DNA from: Endozoicomonas euniceicola | GTDB taxonomy: Bacteria; Pseudomonadota; Gammaproteobacteria; Pseudomonadales; Endozoicomonadaceae | Direction of reading: 5' to 3' | DNA: 64,000 nt | Assembly: GCF_025562755.1 (NCBI RefSeq) | Contig: NZ_CP103300.1 | Location: 868,001 to 932,000 of the forward strand | Shown: in pieces, positions 23,473 to 33,094 of the stretch | Layout of the letters: every line of letters starts with the position of its first letter | Position numbering within the stretch: the stretch's first letter is position 1 | Made by a program: the position numbers and the translations under genes | Notes under the pieces: generated by a model | What the model saw: the letters and a program-made list of their open reading frames with translations, nothing else | The model's database searches: none | Told to the model about the DNA's origin: nothing

Positions 23473-26400
23473 TGCTGGACTTGATATTAGCGAACTTTAA
23501 GGAAGAACAAAGCGCAAAAATACCCGCCCTGACTCTTCTGACTAATTTAGGCTACCAGTTTATTCCCCCGGCTGAATGCCTGGCACAGCGGGGAAGCCGG
23601 TCTACCGTTATTCTGCCTCAGGTACTGCGTGAACTGCTGGCAAAAAAAACCTTTACCTTTATGGGAAAAGAACACCCACTGTCGTCAGCCGCTATCGACA
23701 AAATTGTTCATGAACTGGCGACACCGGCCATGAACGAAGGGCTGAAAGCCGCCAATGAAAAGCTTTATAACGCCCTGACCTACGGCATTGGTATCACCGA
23801 GTTTGTGGGCGGCAAAAAAGCCAGCCCAACCATTCAGATTATCGACTGGGAAAACCCTGAAAATAATGTTTACCACTTTACCGAAGAGCTGGAAGTGGAG
23901 AACAGCCAGGGAACCGGCAAACGTATTCCCGACCTGGTCTGCTTTGTTAATGGCCTGCCCTGGGTGGCTATTGAAGCTAAACGACCAGACTCGTCTACTG
24001 AAGGCAAGCCTACCGTTTCTGAAGGCATTTCCCAGAATATCCGCAACCAGAAGATTGATGAGATTCCCCATCTGTTTGCTTACAGCCAGTTATTGCTGTC
24101 GGTGAATGGACATGAAGGTCGGTATGCCACCTGCGGTACACCGGAAAAGTTCTGGGCGAAGTGGAAAGAGGAAGAGATTGCTGAGGCAGAATTTTCCAAG
24201 CTCAAAAACAAGGCTCTTTCTAAAGTTCAGCTTGATTCTATTTTTTCTCACAGACCCCAAAAATTCCGTGAAGAGTACGAGTCTCTGGTTGCTGGCGATG
24301 ATCGGGTGGTGACTGACCAGGATCGTCTACTGGTTTCGCTCCTGCGGCATGACCGGTTGTTGGATATGACTCGTCTTTTTACCCTGTTTGATAAAAAAGC
24401 GGGGAGGATTGTTGCCCGTTATCAACAGGTGTTTGGTATCAAGGCTCTGGTTGAGCGAATAACTTCTTTCGATGACAGAGGCTCTCGTAATGGTGGTGTC
24501 ATCTGGCACACCACAGGCTCCGGCAAGTCGTTTACGATGGTGTTCCTGTCCAAAGCTCTGATCTGGCTGAAAGAACTCGCAAGGTGTCGGGTCGTTGTGG
24601 TTACTGACAGGGTTGACCTGGAAGACCAGCTTGCCCGTACTTTTGCCTCTGGCGGTGCATTGTCCGGCAAGGACAAGAAACAGGCGATGGCGACAACAGG
24701 CCGACGACTGGCGGAGCAGATTGGTAAGGGTAACGAACGCATTATTTTTTCGATCATCAACAAATTCCGAACCGCCATTAAATTGCCAGAATGCCATAAC
24801 GACAGTCCGGACATGATTGTGTTGGTTGATGAAGGTCATCGTAGCCAGAACGGTGAGAATAATATCCGCATGCAGCAAGCTTTGCCCAACGCTGCTTTTA
24901 TCGCCTTTACAGGTACGCCTCTGCTGCAAGACGACAAGACTGAAAACAAGTTTGGCAAGATCATCCACTCCTACACCATGCAGCAGGCAGTGGAAGACAA
25001 AACCGTTACGCCATTGCTCTACGAAGAGCGAATTCCGGAACTCAGCACCAACGATAAAGCGATTGATGCCTGGTTCGACCGGATTACTGAGCAGCTTTCG
25101 GAGAAGCAGCGCACTGACCTGAAGAAAAAGTTTGCACAGAAGGGACAGATTTACCAAACCGAAGGTCGTTTGGAACTGATTGCCCATGATATTTCCGATC
25201 ACTTCCAGAACTTCAAACAGCAAGGGCTAAAGGGACAACTTGCCTGCGATTCCAGGGCGGCTGCCATTCAGTACAAAAAAATGCTGGATGATATTGGCAA
25301 GGTGACTTCTGTTGTAGCGATGTCGTCACCAGACACCCGTGAAGGTCATGATGCTGTTGATAAGGAGAGTACTGATCTTGTTCAGAACTGGTGGAAAGAC
25401 AATGTAGGCAATCAGGATGAAAAAGTTTATACCAAACAAATCATCGCAGAGTTTGCTGAAGATGACGGCCCTGACCTGATGATTGTGGTGGACAAGCTGC
25501 TGACCGGATTCGATGAGCCTAAGAACACCGTACTCTACATCGACAAGCCACTGAAACAGCACAACCTGATTCAGGCCATTGCTCGGGTTAATCGCCTGCA
25601 TAGCAAGAAGCAGTTTGGCTACCTGATCGACTACCGTGGAATCCTGAAAGAGCTGGATACCACCATCGAAAAGTATCAGGAGCTGGCGGAACGGACGCAA
25701 GGTGGCTACGACATCGATGATCTCAAAGGTCTCTACAACAGTATGGAGACGGAGTATAAAAAACTCCCCGGACTCTATGCAGAGCTTTGGACGACTTTCG
25801 ATGGCGTGAAAAACAAACAGGACGGCCAGGCATTACGGCAGGTTCTGGCTCCGAAGATTGATACGGTGGATGGGCAACTAACCGATACCAATCTGAAAAA
25901 GCGTGATGATTTTTACGAGGCTTTAACCGCTTTCACCAACTGCCTGAAGGTTGCCCTGCAATCAGCCACCTACTTTGAAGACAAGAGTTTTGATGACAAG
26001 CGTCAGCTTTACAAAGACACTCTGAAAATGATGTCCCAGCTTCGTAAGCAAGTGCGTGAAGATGCAGAAGAGACCATCGACTACGACGAGTACACCGACG
26101 ATATCCGTGCGTTACTGGACAAGCATATTGGCGGGGTTGAAGTAAAAGAGTCTGAAGGTGTTTATCTGGTGGGCAATATGGGTAAGGATGCCAGGCCCGA
26201 AAATATGACCGATGATGAAGCCCGTAACAGGAAAGACCAGATCACCGGGCGGATCACCAGGATGATTGAACAGGAATTGGCTGATGACCCCTATGCTCAG
26301 GAATACTTTTCCAGACTGCTGAAGAAAGCCATCGAGAAAACCAAAGCGATGTTTGATGCTCCGGTCAAGCAGTACATGCTGTTTGCCGACTTTGAACAGC

Positions 26401-26762
26401 AGGTAAAAGAGCGGAAAGTCGAGGGGATTCCTTCTGATCGGTTTGAAGAACTTGACCAGAAAATCCGGCAGCCTGTTCAGGCTTATTATGGTCTGTTTCT
26501 GAAGCATCTTGGCGAACCTCTTCCAGCCGAAGGGCAAGGTACACCCGGTGAGGCACACTGTTTTGACTATGCTGTGCAGATTGATCAGGTAGTAAGAAAT
26601 GCCGTCGCTGAATTCTCAATCAACCCTCAGGAGATTGAGAACCAGATTACGGTTGGCCTGTTGCCCCTTCTGTTTAATGATTTGGGAATCGATAAGGCTC
26701 AGGCATTGATTACGGATGTTGTGAAGATTACCCGTCTTGGTCTGGCAGGACTGAACCAATAA
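23460..26762 (+). CDS. hsdR: Type I restriction enzyme motor and nuclease subunit
   Basis: 1100 residues. Nuclease site: IPDLVCFVNGLPWVAIEAKRP (D about 157, ExK about 171-173). SF2 motor: Walker A HTTGSGKSFTMVFL (about 349-358), VDEGHRS (455-459), FTGTPLL and TGFDEPKNTVLYIDKPL...QAIARVNR. The long helical C-terminus contacts the HsdM/HsdS core. Length is typical and no disruption is seen. It translocates and cuts unmodified DNA. The stop and the next ATG share one base. Confidence 0.96.
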   Translation: MDAVMLDLILANFKEEQSAKIPALTLLTNLGYQFIPPAECLAQRGSRSTVILPQVLRELLAKKTFTFMGKEHPLSSAAIDKIVHELATPAMNEGLKAANEKLYNALTYGIGITEFVGGKKASPTIQIIDWENPENNVYHFTEELEVENSQGTGKRIPDLVCFVNGLPWVAIEAKRPDSSTEGKPTVSEGISQNIRNQKIDEIPHLFAYSQLLLSVNGHEGRYATCGTPEKFWAKWKEEEIAEAEFSKLKNKALSKVQLDSIFSHRPQKFREEYESLVAGDDRVVTDQDRLLVSLLRHDRLLDMTRLFTLFDKKAGRIVARYQQVFGIKALVERITSFDDRGSRNGGVIWHTTGSGKSFTMVFLSKALIWLKELARCRVVVVTDRVDLEDQLARTFASGGALSGKDKKQAMATTGRRLAEQIGKGNERIIFSIINKFRTAIKLPECHNDSPDMIVLVDEGHRSQNGENNIRMQQALPNAAFIAFTGTPLLQDDKTENKFGKIIHSYTMQQAVEDKTVTPLLYEERIPELSTNDKAIDAWFDRITEQLSEKQRTDLKKKFAQKGQIYQTEGRLELIAHDISDHFQNFKQQGLKGQLACDSRAAAIQYKKMLDDIGKVTSVVAMSSPDTREGHDAVDKESTDLVQNWWKDNVGNQDEKVYTKQIIAEFAEDDGPDLMIVVDKLLTGFDEPKNTVLYIDKPLKQHNLIQAIARVNRLHSKKQFGYLIDYRGILKELDTTIEKYQELAERTQGGYDIDDLKGLYNSMETEYKKLPGLYAELWTTFDGVKNKQDGQALRQVLAPKIDTVDGQLTDTNLKKRDDFYEALTAFTNCLKVALQSATYFEDKSFDDKRQLYKDTLKMMSQLRKQVREDAEETIDYDEYTDDIRALLDKHIGGVEVKESEGVYLVGNMGKDARPENMTDDEARNRKDQITGRITRMIEQELADDPYAQEYFSRLLKKAIEKTKAMFDAPVKQYMLFADFEQQVKERKVEGIPSDRFEELDQKIRQPVQAYYGLFLKHLGEPLPAEGQGTPGEAHCFDYAVQIDQVVRNAVAEFSINPQEIENQITVGLLPLLFNDLGIDKAQALITDVVKITRLGLAGLNQ

Positions 26763-27538
26763 TGGCCTCAGTGAGCTCCAATGAACACACAAAAGAAAAA
26801 TACAGCTTCGTCTATGGCGACGAGGCTGTATCTTATCATGTAATTCGTAAAGCCTTCCCTGGAGGCAAAGCCCGGAAAATCGCCATCCGTGTTCATCCAG
26901 ATGGCGAAATTATTGTCACTGCTCCGGATGATGCGGGCTACTCAGATATCCATGAAGCTGTGATGAAACGGGCAAAGTGGATCTTGGATGCCATTGTTGA
27001 ATTCCGCAGCCATCAGAAGTATGTGCAAACCAGGCATTACGTCAGCGGTGAGATGCAGTTCTATCTTGGCAGGCGTTATGTGCTGAAGGTTATTGAGGAA
27101 AAAGGCGCAGCTGCGTCCGTCAAAATGAACAGAGGAAAACTGCTTGTTTCTCTGCCCCGGTTTGACAGCAAGAAAACCTCGTTGGTTAAAGGGCTGGTGA
27201 ACGACTGGTATAAGTACAGAGCTGAGTGTATTTTCCAGGAGCGCTTACAATACCTGCTGCCCCAGGCCACTTGGGTCAAGGGCATTCCTGGCTTCCGCAT
27301 ACTGCCTATGCAGAAACAGTGGGGTAGCTGTTCTGCCAGGGGAGCCCTGATGCTAAACCCTCATTTGATCAAGGCTCCCAAAGAGTGCATCGATTATGTG
27401 ATTCTGCATGAGCTTTGTCATATCGCTGAACACAACCACAGCGAACGCTTCTGGCGCTTGCTGACTCAGGTTATGCCGCACTGGAAGGAAGTAAAAAGTC
27501 GGCTGGACAGCATGGCTGAGTTGTATTTGAATGAGTAA
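26762..27538 (+). CDS. YgjP-type (DUF45) zinc metallopeptidase
   Basis: 258 residues. KWILDAIVEFR, KQWGSCSARGALMLNPHLIKAP and DYVILHELCHIAEHNHSERFWRLL carry the HELCH zinc motif (about 216-220) of the M48-related YgjP family. Genes of this family commonly end type I restriction operons; their function is unknown but proteolytic control of HsdR is often suggested. Last gene of the coupled unit. Confidence 0.92.
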   Translation: MASVSSNEHTKEKYSFVYGDEAVSYHVIRKAFPGGKARKIAIRVHPDGEIIVTAPDDAGYSDIHEAVMKRAKWILDAIVEFRSHQKYVQTRHYVSGEMQFYLGRRYVLKVIEEKGAAASVKMNRGKLLVSLPRFDSKKTSLVKGLVNDWYKYRAECIFQERLQYLLPQATWVKGIPGFRILPMQKQWGSCSARGALMLNPHLIKAPKECIDYVILHELCHIAEHNHSERFWRLLTQVMPHWKEVKSRLDSMAELYLNE

Positions 27539-27574
27539 CATGCAATGACCACCAATTATGTCAGTCGTTGCATG
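27539..27574 (+). terminator. Inverted repeat at the end of the defence operon
   Basis: CATGCAA and TTGCATG with inner partial pairing (TGAC/GTCA), immediately after the stop at 27538. No T tract, so a weak terminator or an RNA-stabilising hairpin. Confidence 0.3.
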
Positions 27575-27645
27575 AATTAACTCCATCCTGACCTATACTT
27601 CTTCAGTTCCACAAAGACCTGTTTCTTCTGTCCGGAGTTTTAGCT

Positions 27646-28569
27646 ATGTCCAGCCCCCGTTCATTTTCAGGAGTTTTGACCCTGGTTCTGTTCAGCATCA
27701 TGATATCGGGATGTGCGACTGATGGCAGTATCAAGCGTTGGGGGCAGTGTGCGCTCATAGGCGGTGGTTCGGGAGGCATTCTTGGTGCCGCACTGGAAGG
27801 TGGCACCGCTGCTGCCGGAGGCGCTGCCGTCGGTGCATTACTGGGCGGCCTGCTGTGCGCATTCACTGACAAAGACAGTGACGGCGATGGTGTCACTGAT
27901 CGCAACGACCTCTGTAAAAATACCCCTCCCGGAGTAGAAGTTGGAAAGTCCGGCTGTCCATTAGATTCAGACAACGATGGCGTACCTGACTACCAGGACC
28001 AGTGTCCAAACACGCCGGCAGGCATGATAGTCAACGAACACGGCTGCCCGGACAGCGATGGTGACGGTGTTGCAGACAATATGGATCAATGCCCCGATAC
28101 ACCAGCCGGCGTTATGGTTGACGATAAAGGCTGTCCCATGGATTCAGACAATGATGGGGTACCTGATGATTTGGATAGGTGCCCGAATACCATGAATGGT
28201 GCACCGGTTGACAGACAGGGATGCTACCGGAAAGTGTCTGAAAACCTCGGTGAAATTCATTTTCGCTTCGACGAAAAAGACCTTGACGACCCTTCCAGAC
28301 AGTTCCTCAACAATGTTGCGCAAAAAATGAAAGACAATCCGGATTTGAAGCTCCGGGTATACGGTTACACAGACAATAGCGGTGAACCCGCCCACAACAT
28401 TGACTTATCCCAGAGTCGGGCCGACTCAGTCAGGGACTACCTTGTCACACAGGGTATTTCCAGCGACCGGATAAAGCCAATGGCGGGCGGAGTCATACTT
28501 GAACACAACGATACCAGTGCAGGCAGAGCCTCCAATCGCAAGGCCAGCCTTTACACCGGTGAAGAATAA
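27646..28569 (+). CDS. OmpA-family lipoprotein with thrombospondin type 3 repeats
   Basis: 307 residues. Lipobox IMISGC gives a lipoprotein. A Gly/Ala-rich glycine-zipper segment (about 40-75) is followed by several calcium-binding TSP3 repeats (DSDGDGVTDRNDLC, DSDNDGVPDYQDQC, DSDGDGVADNMDQC, DSDNDGVPDDLDRC). The C-terminal OmpA domain (GEIHFRFDEKDL ... YTDNSG ... LSQSRADSVRDYL) binds peptidoglycan. It is an envelope tether, possibly adhesive. It begins about 110 bp after the defence operon, which it appears to flank. Confidence 0.92.
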   Translation: MSSPRSFSGVLTLVLFSIMISGCATDGSIKRWGQCALIGGGSGGILGAALEGGTAAAGGAAVGALLGGLLCAFTDKDSDGDGVTDRNDLCKNTPPGVEVGKSGCPLDSDNDGVPDYQDQCPNTPAGMIVNEHGCPDSDGDGVADNMDQCPDTPAGVMVDDKGCPMDSDNDGVPDDLDRCPNTMNGAPVDRQGCYRKVSENLGEIHFRFDEKDLDDPSRQFLNNVAQKMKDNPDLKLRVYGYTDNSGEPAHNIDLSQSRADSVRDYLVTQGISSDRIKPMAGGVILEHNDTSAGRASNRKASLYTGEE

Positions 28570-28679
28570 CGCACCACTTTGGCCATGGAAGGCTAGCAAC
28601 TATTAGCTGACAGCCTGTTTATGAATATGCTATATAAGCGCCCCTATTTTAAAAACGTGTGCAAATAAACAGGCAAGTA

Positions 28680-29609
28680 ATGACATCACAATCCAAGGCA
28701 TGCAGTTACGCTCTGGCCACGGCACTGTTATGGTCAACCATCGCAACAGCATTCAAGCTGACTCTTGACTATCTGGACCCCTGGCAGCTTGTTTTCTGGT
28801 CAGTGCTGACATCTACCCTGCTGCTTGGAAGCATTGTTCTGCTGCAAAACAAAGGCAGGCTGTTAATCCGCCAGGCTCGGGAATCATTCTGGCTTTACGC
28901 TTTTCTCGGTGTGCTTAACCCTTTTCTTTATCATATCTTTCTGTTCGGAGCATACGAACTTCTGCCAGCCCAGCAGGCGCAGGCGCTTAACTACAGCTGG
29001 CCTGTTGCGCTAAGCCTGCTTGCGGTTCCATTTCTTGGAAAAAACCTTAGCCGCAAAGATGTTCTTTGTTGTCTTATTGCCTATCTGGGTGTACTGATTA
29101 TCAGCACCCGTGGTCAGCTGCAAAGTCTTGAGTTTGGCAGCCTCCCTGGTGTTGTTCTTGCCCTTGCCAGTACACTCACCTGGGCAGTGTACTGGATTTT
29201 CAATACCCGCCTGAAAGGCGATTCTTTGGTTGGGCTATTGATCTGTTTCTTATTTGGTATGCCATGGATTATCGCCGCAACGGCTATTGCTTCTGATTTT
29301 CATACTGTAAGTTTTGAAGGATTACTGGGGGCTGCTTACATCGGTGTGATTGAGATGGGTGTTGCCTACATTCTCTGGCTGAGAGCGCTTAAGCTGGCCG
29401 AAAACACCGCAGCCGTGAGTAATATCAGCTATCTGAGCCCTTTTCTTTCCCTGTTCTTCATTACACATATTCTGCACGAAAGCATCCAGCCAGCCACTTA
29501 CGTCGGATTGGTGATGATTGTTTTTGCCGTTGTGCTGCAACAACACAAATCCTTTGCAAAAAAGTCTTCAAAACTGGAATGCCCAGAGCCCTCAGCCGGA
29601 CAGAGTTAA
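28680..29609 (+). CDS. DMT-superfamily transporter, EamA type
   Basis: 309 residues from ATG 28680 (AGGCAAG upstream), preferred to the GTG at 28659. Ten hydrophobic segments in two EamA repeats: SYALATALLWSTIATAFKL and DPWQLVFWSVLTSTLLL open the first, GVVLALASTLTWAVYWIFNTR the second. It is an inner-membrane metabolite exporter of unknown substrate. The stop is 4 bp before trmN6, so the two are probably cotranscribed. Confidence 0.9.
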   Translation: MTSQSKACSYALATALLWSTIATAFKLTLDYLDPWQLVFWSVLTSTLLLGSIVLLQNKGRLLIRQARESFWLYAFLGVLNPFLYHIFLFGAYELLPAQQAQALNYSWPVALSLLAVPFLGKNLSRKDVLCCLIAYLGVLIISTRGQLQSLEFGSLPGVVLALASTLTWAVYWIFNTRLKGDSLVGLLICFLFGMPWIIAATAIASDFHTVSFEGLLGAAYIGVIEMGVAYILWLRALKLAENTAAVSNISYLSPFLSLFFITHILHESIQPATYVGLVMIVFAVVLQQHKSFAKKSSKLECPEPSAGQS

Positions 29610-29613
29610 TCAA

Positions 29614-30342
29614 ATGGCAAGAAAATCAAACCCCTATTTTCAGTTCAAACAGTTCCGGGTAAATCAGGGTCAGTGTGCCATGAAAGTAACGCTGGATGCC
29701 TGCCTCTTTGGTGCGCTGGTTGATGTTGAAGACAGTCGACGCATTCTGGATATAGGCGCGGGTACAGGACTGTTAAGCCTGATGGCGGCACAGCGCAGCT
29801 TTGCTCACATTGATGCCGTTGAACTGGATAGCGAAGCCGCTTGTCAGGCACAGCAGAATTTCGACCAAAGCCCCTGGCAACAGCGCTTACAGGTCATTCA
29901 TTCCGCAGTACAGGATTTACCTGCTGGTACACAATACGACACCATTATCTGCAACCCGCCTTTTTTTGAGAACTCACTGAGAGCACCGGACGAACGGCGG
30001 AATATAGCAAGGCATACGGATACACTCAGTTTTTCTCAACTGGCTGAATCCATTAACCAGCTTCTTGAGAACGATGGTATGGCCTGGGTGCTACTTCCAA
30101 CGGTATCAACACCTTCTTTTCTTCGGGAAATAAATAGCCGGACAAGGTTGTGTCTGTATTCATCAACGGTCATTCGCTCATCGGAAGAGCGTAATAGCCA
30201 CCGGAATGCGCTGGCAATAAAAAAACTCAGCCAATCACAACCCTATATTGCATCAGAGAAACGAGTCACCATTTACGATAAAGACCATCGCTACACTCAG
30301 CAAGTTACCCGGTTACTGGAAGATTACTTTTTGAAGTTATGA
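29614..30342 (+). CDS. trmN6: tRNA1(Val) adenine-37 N6-methyltransferase
   Basis: 242 residues from ATG 29614, where the family begins (MARKSNPYFQFKQFRVNQ). KVTLDACLFGALV, SAM site ILDIGAGTGLLSLM, VELDSEA and catalytic ICNPPFFENS identify YfiC/TrmN6, which makes m6A37 in tRNA1(Val). The GTG/ATG starts further upstream lie in the transporter gene and were rejected. A hairpin follows at once. Confidence 0.94.
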   Translation: MARKSNPYFQFKQFRVNQGQCAMKVTLDACLFGALVDVEDSRRILDIGAGTGLLSLMAAQRSFAHIDAVELDSEAACQAQQNFDQSPWQQRLQVIHSAVQDLPAGTQYDTIICNPPFFENSLRAPDERRNIARHTDTLSFSQLAESINQLLENDGMAWVLLPTVSTPSFLREINSRTRLCLYSSTVIRSSEERNSHRNALAIKKLSQSQPYIASEKRVTIYDKDHRYTQQVTRLLEDYFLKL

Positions 30343-30373
30343 AAAAAATGCCCCATAAACAAATTTGGGGCAT
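30342..30373 (-). terminator. Hairpin between convergent trmN6 and the orphan gene
   Basis: ATGCCCCA and TGGGGCAT form a perfect 8-bp stem. On the minus strand it ends in a run of T, so it best serves the orphan gene ending at 30426; it probably also stops trmN6 transcripts. Confidence 0.75.
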
Positions 30374-30425
30374 GTCAAAAAGGTCGCGATAAAAACAGCG
30401 TTTAATTTTTACTGATTTTTGTTCT

Positions 30426-31664
30426 CTACTTGTCTTTAGGAAGTTGTTTGCCTGAATTGTAGCTCTTATCCCTATCACCTTTTGTTCTTAATTTTCTTCT
30501 TCGTAAACCAGAACCTTTTTCATCAATCTCTTTAGCACTTTCATAATCCGTTTCTGAACCACTCTGAGTCTGAGTGGTTAGATATTCGTCTTCTGATGAA
30601 AGACCTGAGTCAACTTCATTCTGAACGTTTTTCTGAACCTCTTGGGAAGCGGTGGCACTCCTGTGTCTTAATCGTCTGCGACCGCCCGACGCTGCAAATA
30701 TGGAATCCCCAATACCGAATAACTCACCGTATTGACCAAGGAACTTTTGCTTGGCATCAAGCGCAGTGCTTTTGTCCGGATCCATAGTCATCATTCCCAG
30801 TCTTTCCAGTGACCGCAGGAAAGCAAAATAATGCTGGTGATCACGGGCGCTTGACGTATGCTTTTCATCTTCCCAACGACCCAGCTGCTCATTCACACTG
30901 TCTCCGTGAGGAATCCACTCCTCCTTCATCAGCCTTAATGCTGCATCAAACTCACTTTCCATGCCTGACTCGCCATTTGGCAATTCAACTGGTTTACGCT
31001 GTGACGGGTCGGCCTTAACTGACTGGACAAAGTGTTTTAAACCAGGCAACCTCTCACCGGTTCCTGTTTTGACGTGGCTTGTACCATAAATCAGTTGATG
31101 CAGACTCTGGTATTCGATCACTTCACCACTGGATTTGCTGTCAAGAAAAGCGTCCATATCGGCCCAGGCAATGTCTTTAAGTTTGGCAAGGCCATCAGTA
31201 AACTTATTCTCAAGTTTCGCTATTGCTTCACGCTGTCTGTCTGCCCGCACATCAGCGCCTTCAACAAACTTTTCCAGCGCAGGCTTTAGCTTTTCAAACG
31301 CAGCCAGCAAATCTGTAGCTTCTTGTTTAGCAGCTTCAGTACCGTACTTTTCACCTTTTAAACGAAATTGCTCAAGAATGTCTTTAGGGTCAGCCTGCTT
31401 TATGGATCGACTATGCAGAGCTGTATCCACATCAGCCCCCAGTTTCGATCTCAGCGACGTGTGAGGCGTATGCAGGTCTTTGGCAAAATTACTTGCCCTT
31501 CTTGGCACTAACAACCTTAGTTTTTTAGCCGCCATAACGGTTTTAAGCGCAAATTTCTTGAGAGCAATAAGCGGCTTGATTGATGCGGCTTTGGTTCTCA
31601 GGCGACTTCCTGGCCTTAAAAGGGCTGGCAGCCGGGCGTTCATTTTGTCAAAAATTGAAGCCAT
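30426..31664 (-). CDS. Orphan effector-like protein
   Basis: 412 residues without signal peptide or membrane segment. The N-terminal 60 residues are strongly basic (RLRTKAASIKPLIALKKFAL...AAKKLRLLVPRR). Residues 100-170 are helical and charged, probably coiled coil. The C-terminal 90 residues are disordered and highly charged (SGLSSEDEYLTTQTQSGSETD, then a basic end). I recognise no family. The modular, soluble build would fit a secreted effector, but no secretion signal or chaperone gene is visible. A monocistronic unit with its own terminator. Confidence 0.6.
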   Translation of the reverse strand: MASIFDKMNARLPALLRPGSRLRTKAASIKPLIALKKFALKTVMAAKKLRLLVPRRASNFAKDLHTPHTSLRSKLGADVDTALHSRSIKQADPKDILEQFRLKGEKYGTEAAKQEATDLLAAFEKLKPALEKFVEGADVRADRQREAIAKLENKFTDGLAKLKDIAWADMDAFLDSKSSGEVIEYQSLHQLIYGTSHVKTGTGERLPGLKHFVQSVKADPSQRKPVELPNGESGMESEFDAALRLMKEEWIPHGDSVNEQLGRWEDEKHTSSARDHQHYFAFLRSLERLGMMTMDPDKSTALDAKQKFLGQYGELFGIGDSIFAASGGRRRLRHRSATASQEVQKNVQNEVDSGLSSEDEYLTTQTQSGSETDYESAKEIDEKGSGLRRRKLRTKGDRDKSYNSGKQLPKDK

Positions 31665-31832
31665 CTGATCTCTCCCTGATCTTAGGAATCACAACTTTTG
31701 GTTAGTATAGGAAATAATTATTCTAAAAAAACAGCTTTTGATAGGGAGTCAGAATAAATGTGCTGTTTTTAATAAAACAGGTAACACACTGTTCAGGCGA
31801 CAGAAATACGACACCTGAACATTCGACAGACA

Positions 31833-32894
31833 TTAACGTTTAATGGCCTGGTAAACACTGAATCCATTCCGGCTAACCAGCGTTTTACAATGGCCAAAGG
31901 CTTTAACAATAATGGGCTCATAACGCAGGAAGCTGTTTGCCACAATTCTCAGTTCTCCACCTCTATTAAGACGTTGTGAAGATTCTGCCAGAAACTGCTC
32001 AGTAACCGCGTAATGAGTCTTTACGCCCTGATGAAAAGGTGGGTTTGAAACCATAAAATCGAATGTCCCTTCAACCTCTGATAAACCATCACTGGCAACG
32101 GTTTTGAATCGCTCAACCTCAAGCTGCTTCAGTGTACGTTCCGAGCTAGCCAGAGCCAGAGCATCGCAATCCACCAGAGTGTAATCATTATCAGCCCTTA
32201 TCTGTGCTAAAGCAGCAGAAATAACGCCTGCGCCGCAACCAAAATCCAGCACCTTTCCGGCTGGCACTTTATCAAAGGTATCAAGCAATACCTGAGTTCC
32301 CACGTCCAGTCGACCGTGACTGAAAACACCAGGCAATGACTGAATGGACAATGGCCTGCCTGCCACAGGGACTTCAAACTCAGTAAACGCCTTCTGCCAG
32401 TCGAACGTTTCAACACTAATGGGTGAAGAACCTTCCAGTAAGCCGCAGTGGCGGGCATTATCAAGATTTTTGACCGATCCGAACGTATTCTTCAGACGCT
32501 TTCTCCAGGATTTAATTCCTTCGCCATTTTCTCCCACCAACCAGATACAGCCGTCTTCTGTCATCAGCGGTAATAACATGTTCAGCCAGTAATCCATTAA
32601 TGGCTTGCTTTTCTGCAGGAATAAAATAATGCCATCAAAGCGTTGCCCGGTTTGCGAAACAACCGGCGCAAACTCCAGATTCAGCCGGTCATTGCGCGCC
32701 CAGACAGACCGGAGACGTCGAAAAACCGCATAGTCACGGGTCAGGCCGGACACTCTGTTAGCCACTCCCTCTTCCAGCAGCACACTGGCCAGATTATCGG
32801 CTGGCATACCCACCAGTAGCATGTTGTCGCTTTCCAGCCACTGAGCGTTGCGCATCAACAGCTGGCTGGTATTGACGAGAGAATCAAATCCCAT
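31833..32894 (-). CDS. rsmC: 16S rRNA m2G1207 methyltransferase
   Basis: 353 residues. The degenerate N-terminal methyltransferase half is followed by the active C-terminal half: FSHGRLDVGTQVLLDTF, SAM motif VLDFGCGAGVISAAL, VSNPPFHQGVKTHY and SFLRYEP, as in E. coli RsmC. It acts on the 30S subunit. The 168 bp before the neighbouring orphan gene's start holds no gene. Confidence 0.95.
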   Translation of the reverse strand: MGFDSLVNTSQLLMRNAQWLESDNMLLVGMPADNLASVLLEEGVANRVSGLTRDYAVFRRLRSVWARNDRLNLEFAPVVSQTGQRFDGIILFLQKSKPLMDYWLNMLLPLMTEDGCIWLVGENGEGIKSWRKRLKNTFGSVKNLDNARHCGLLEGSSPISVETFDWQKAFTEFEVPVAGRPLSIQSLPGVFSHGRLDVGTQVLLDTFDKVPAGKVLDFGCGAGVISAALAQIRADNDYTLVDCDALALASSERTLKQLEVERFKTVASDGLSEVEGTFDFMVSNPPFHQGVKTHYAVTEQFLAESSQRLNRGGELRIVANSFLRYEPIIVKAFGHCKTLVSRNGFSVYQAIKR

Positions 32895-33094
32895 AAATCT
32901 ATCTAACCTTATCTACCCGGATAAAAAGTCTGATCAGAAGCCCTGACGCCATGAACCTGCCGTAACAGAGCTTTAAAGACGGGCTCTTATACCGAAACTA
33001 CAGGGAAATCACAAACAGACATCTACCAATTTACAACTGCCACTCAGCCCCTTAGGATTCGCTGCTTAAACTGGATAGATTTGGAGATGCTCTG

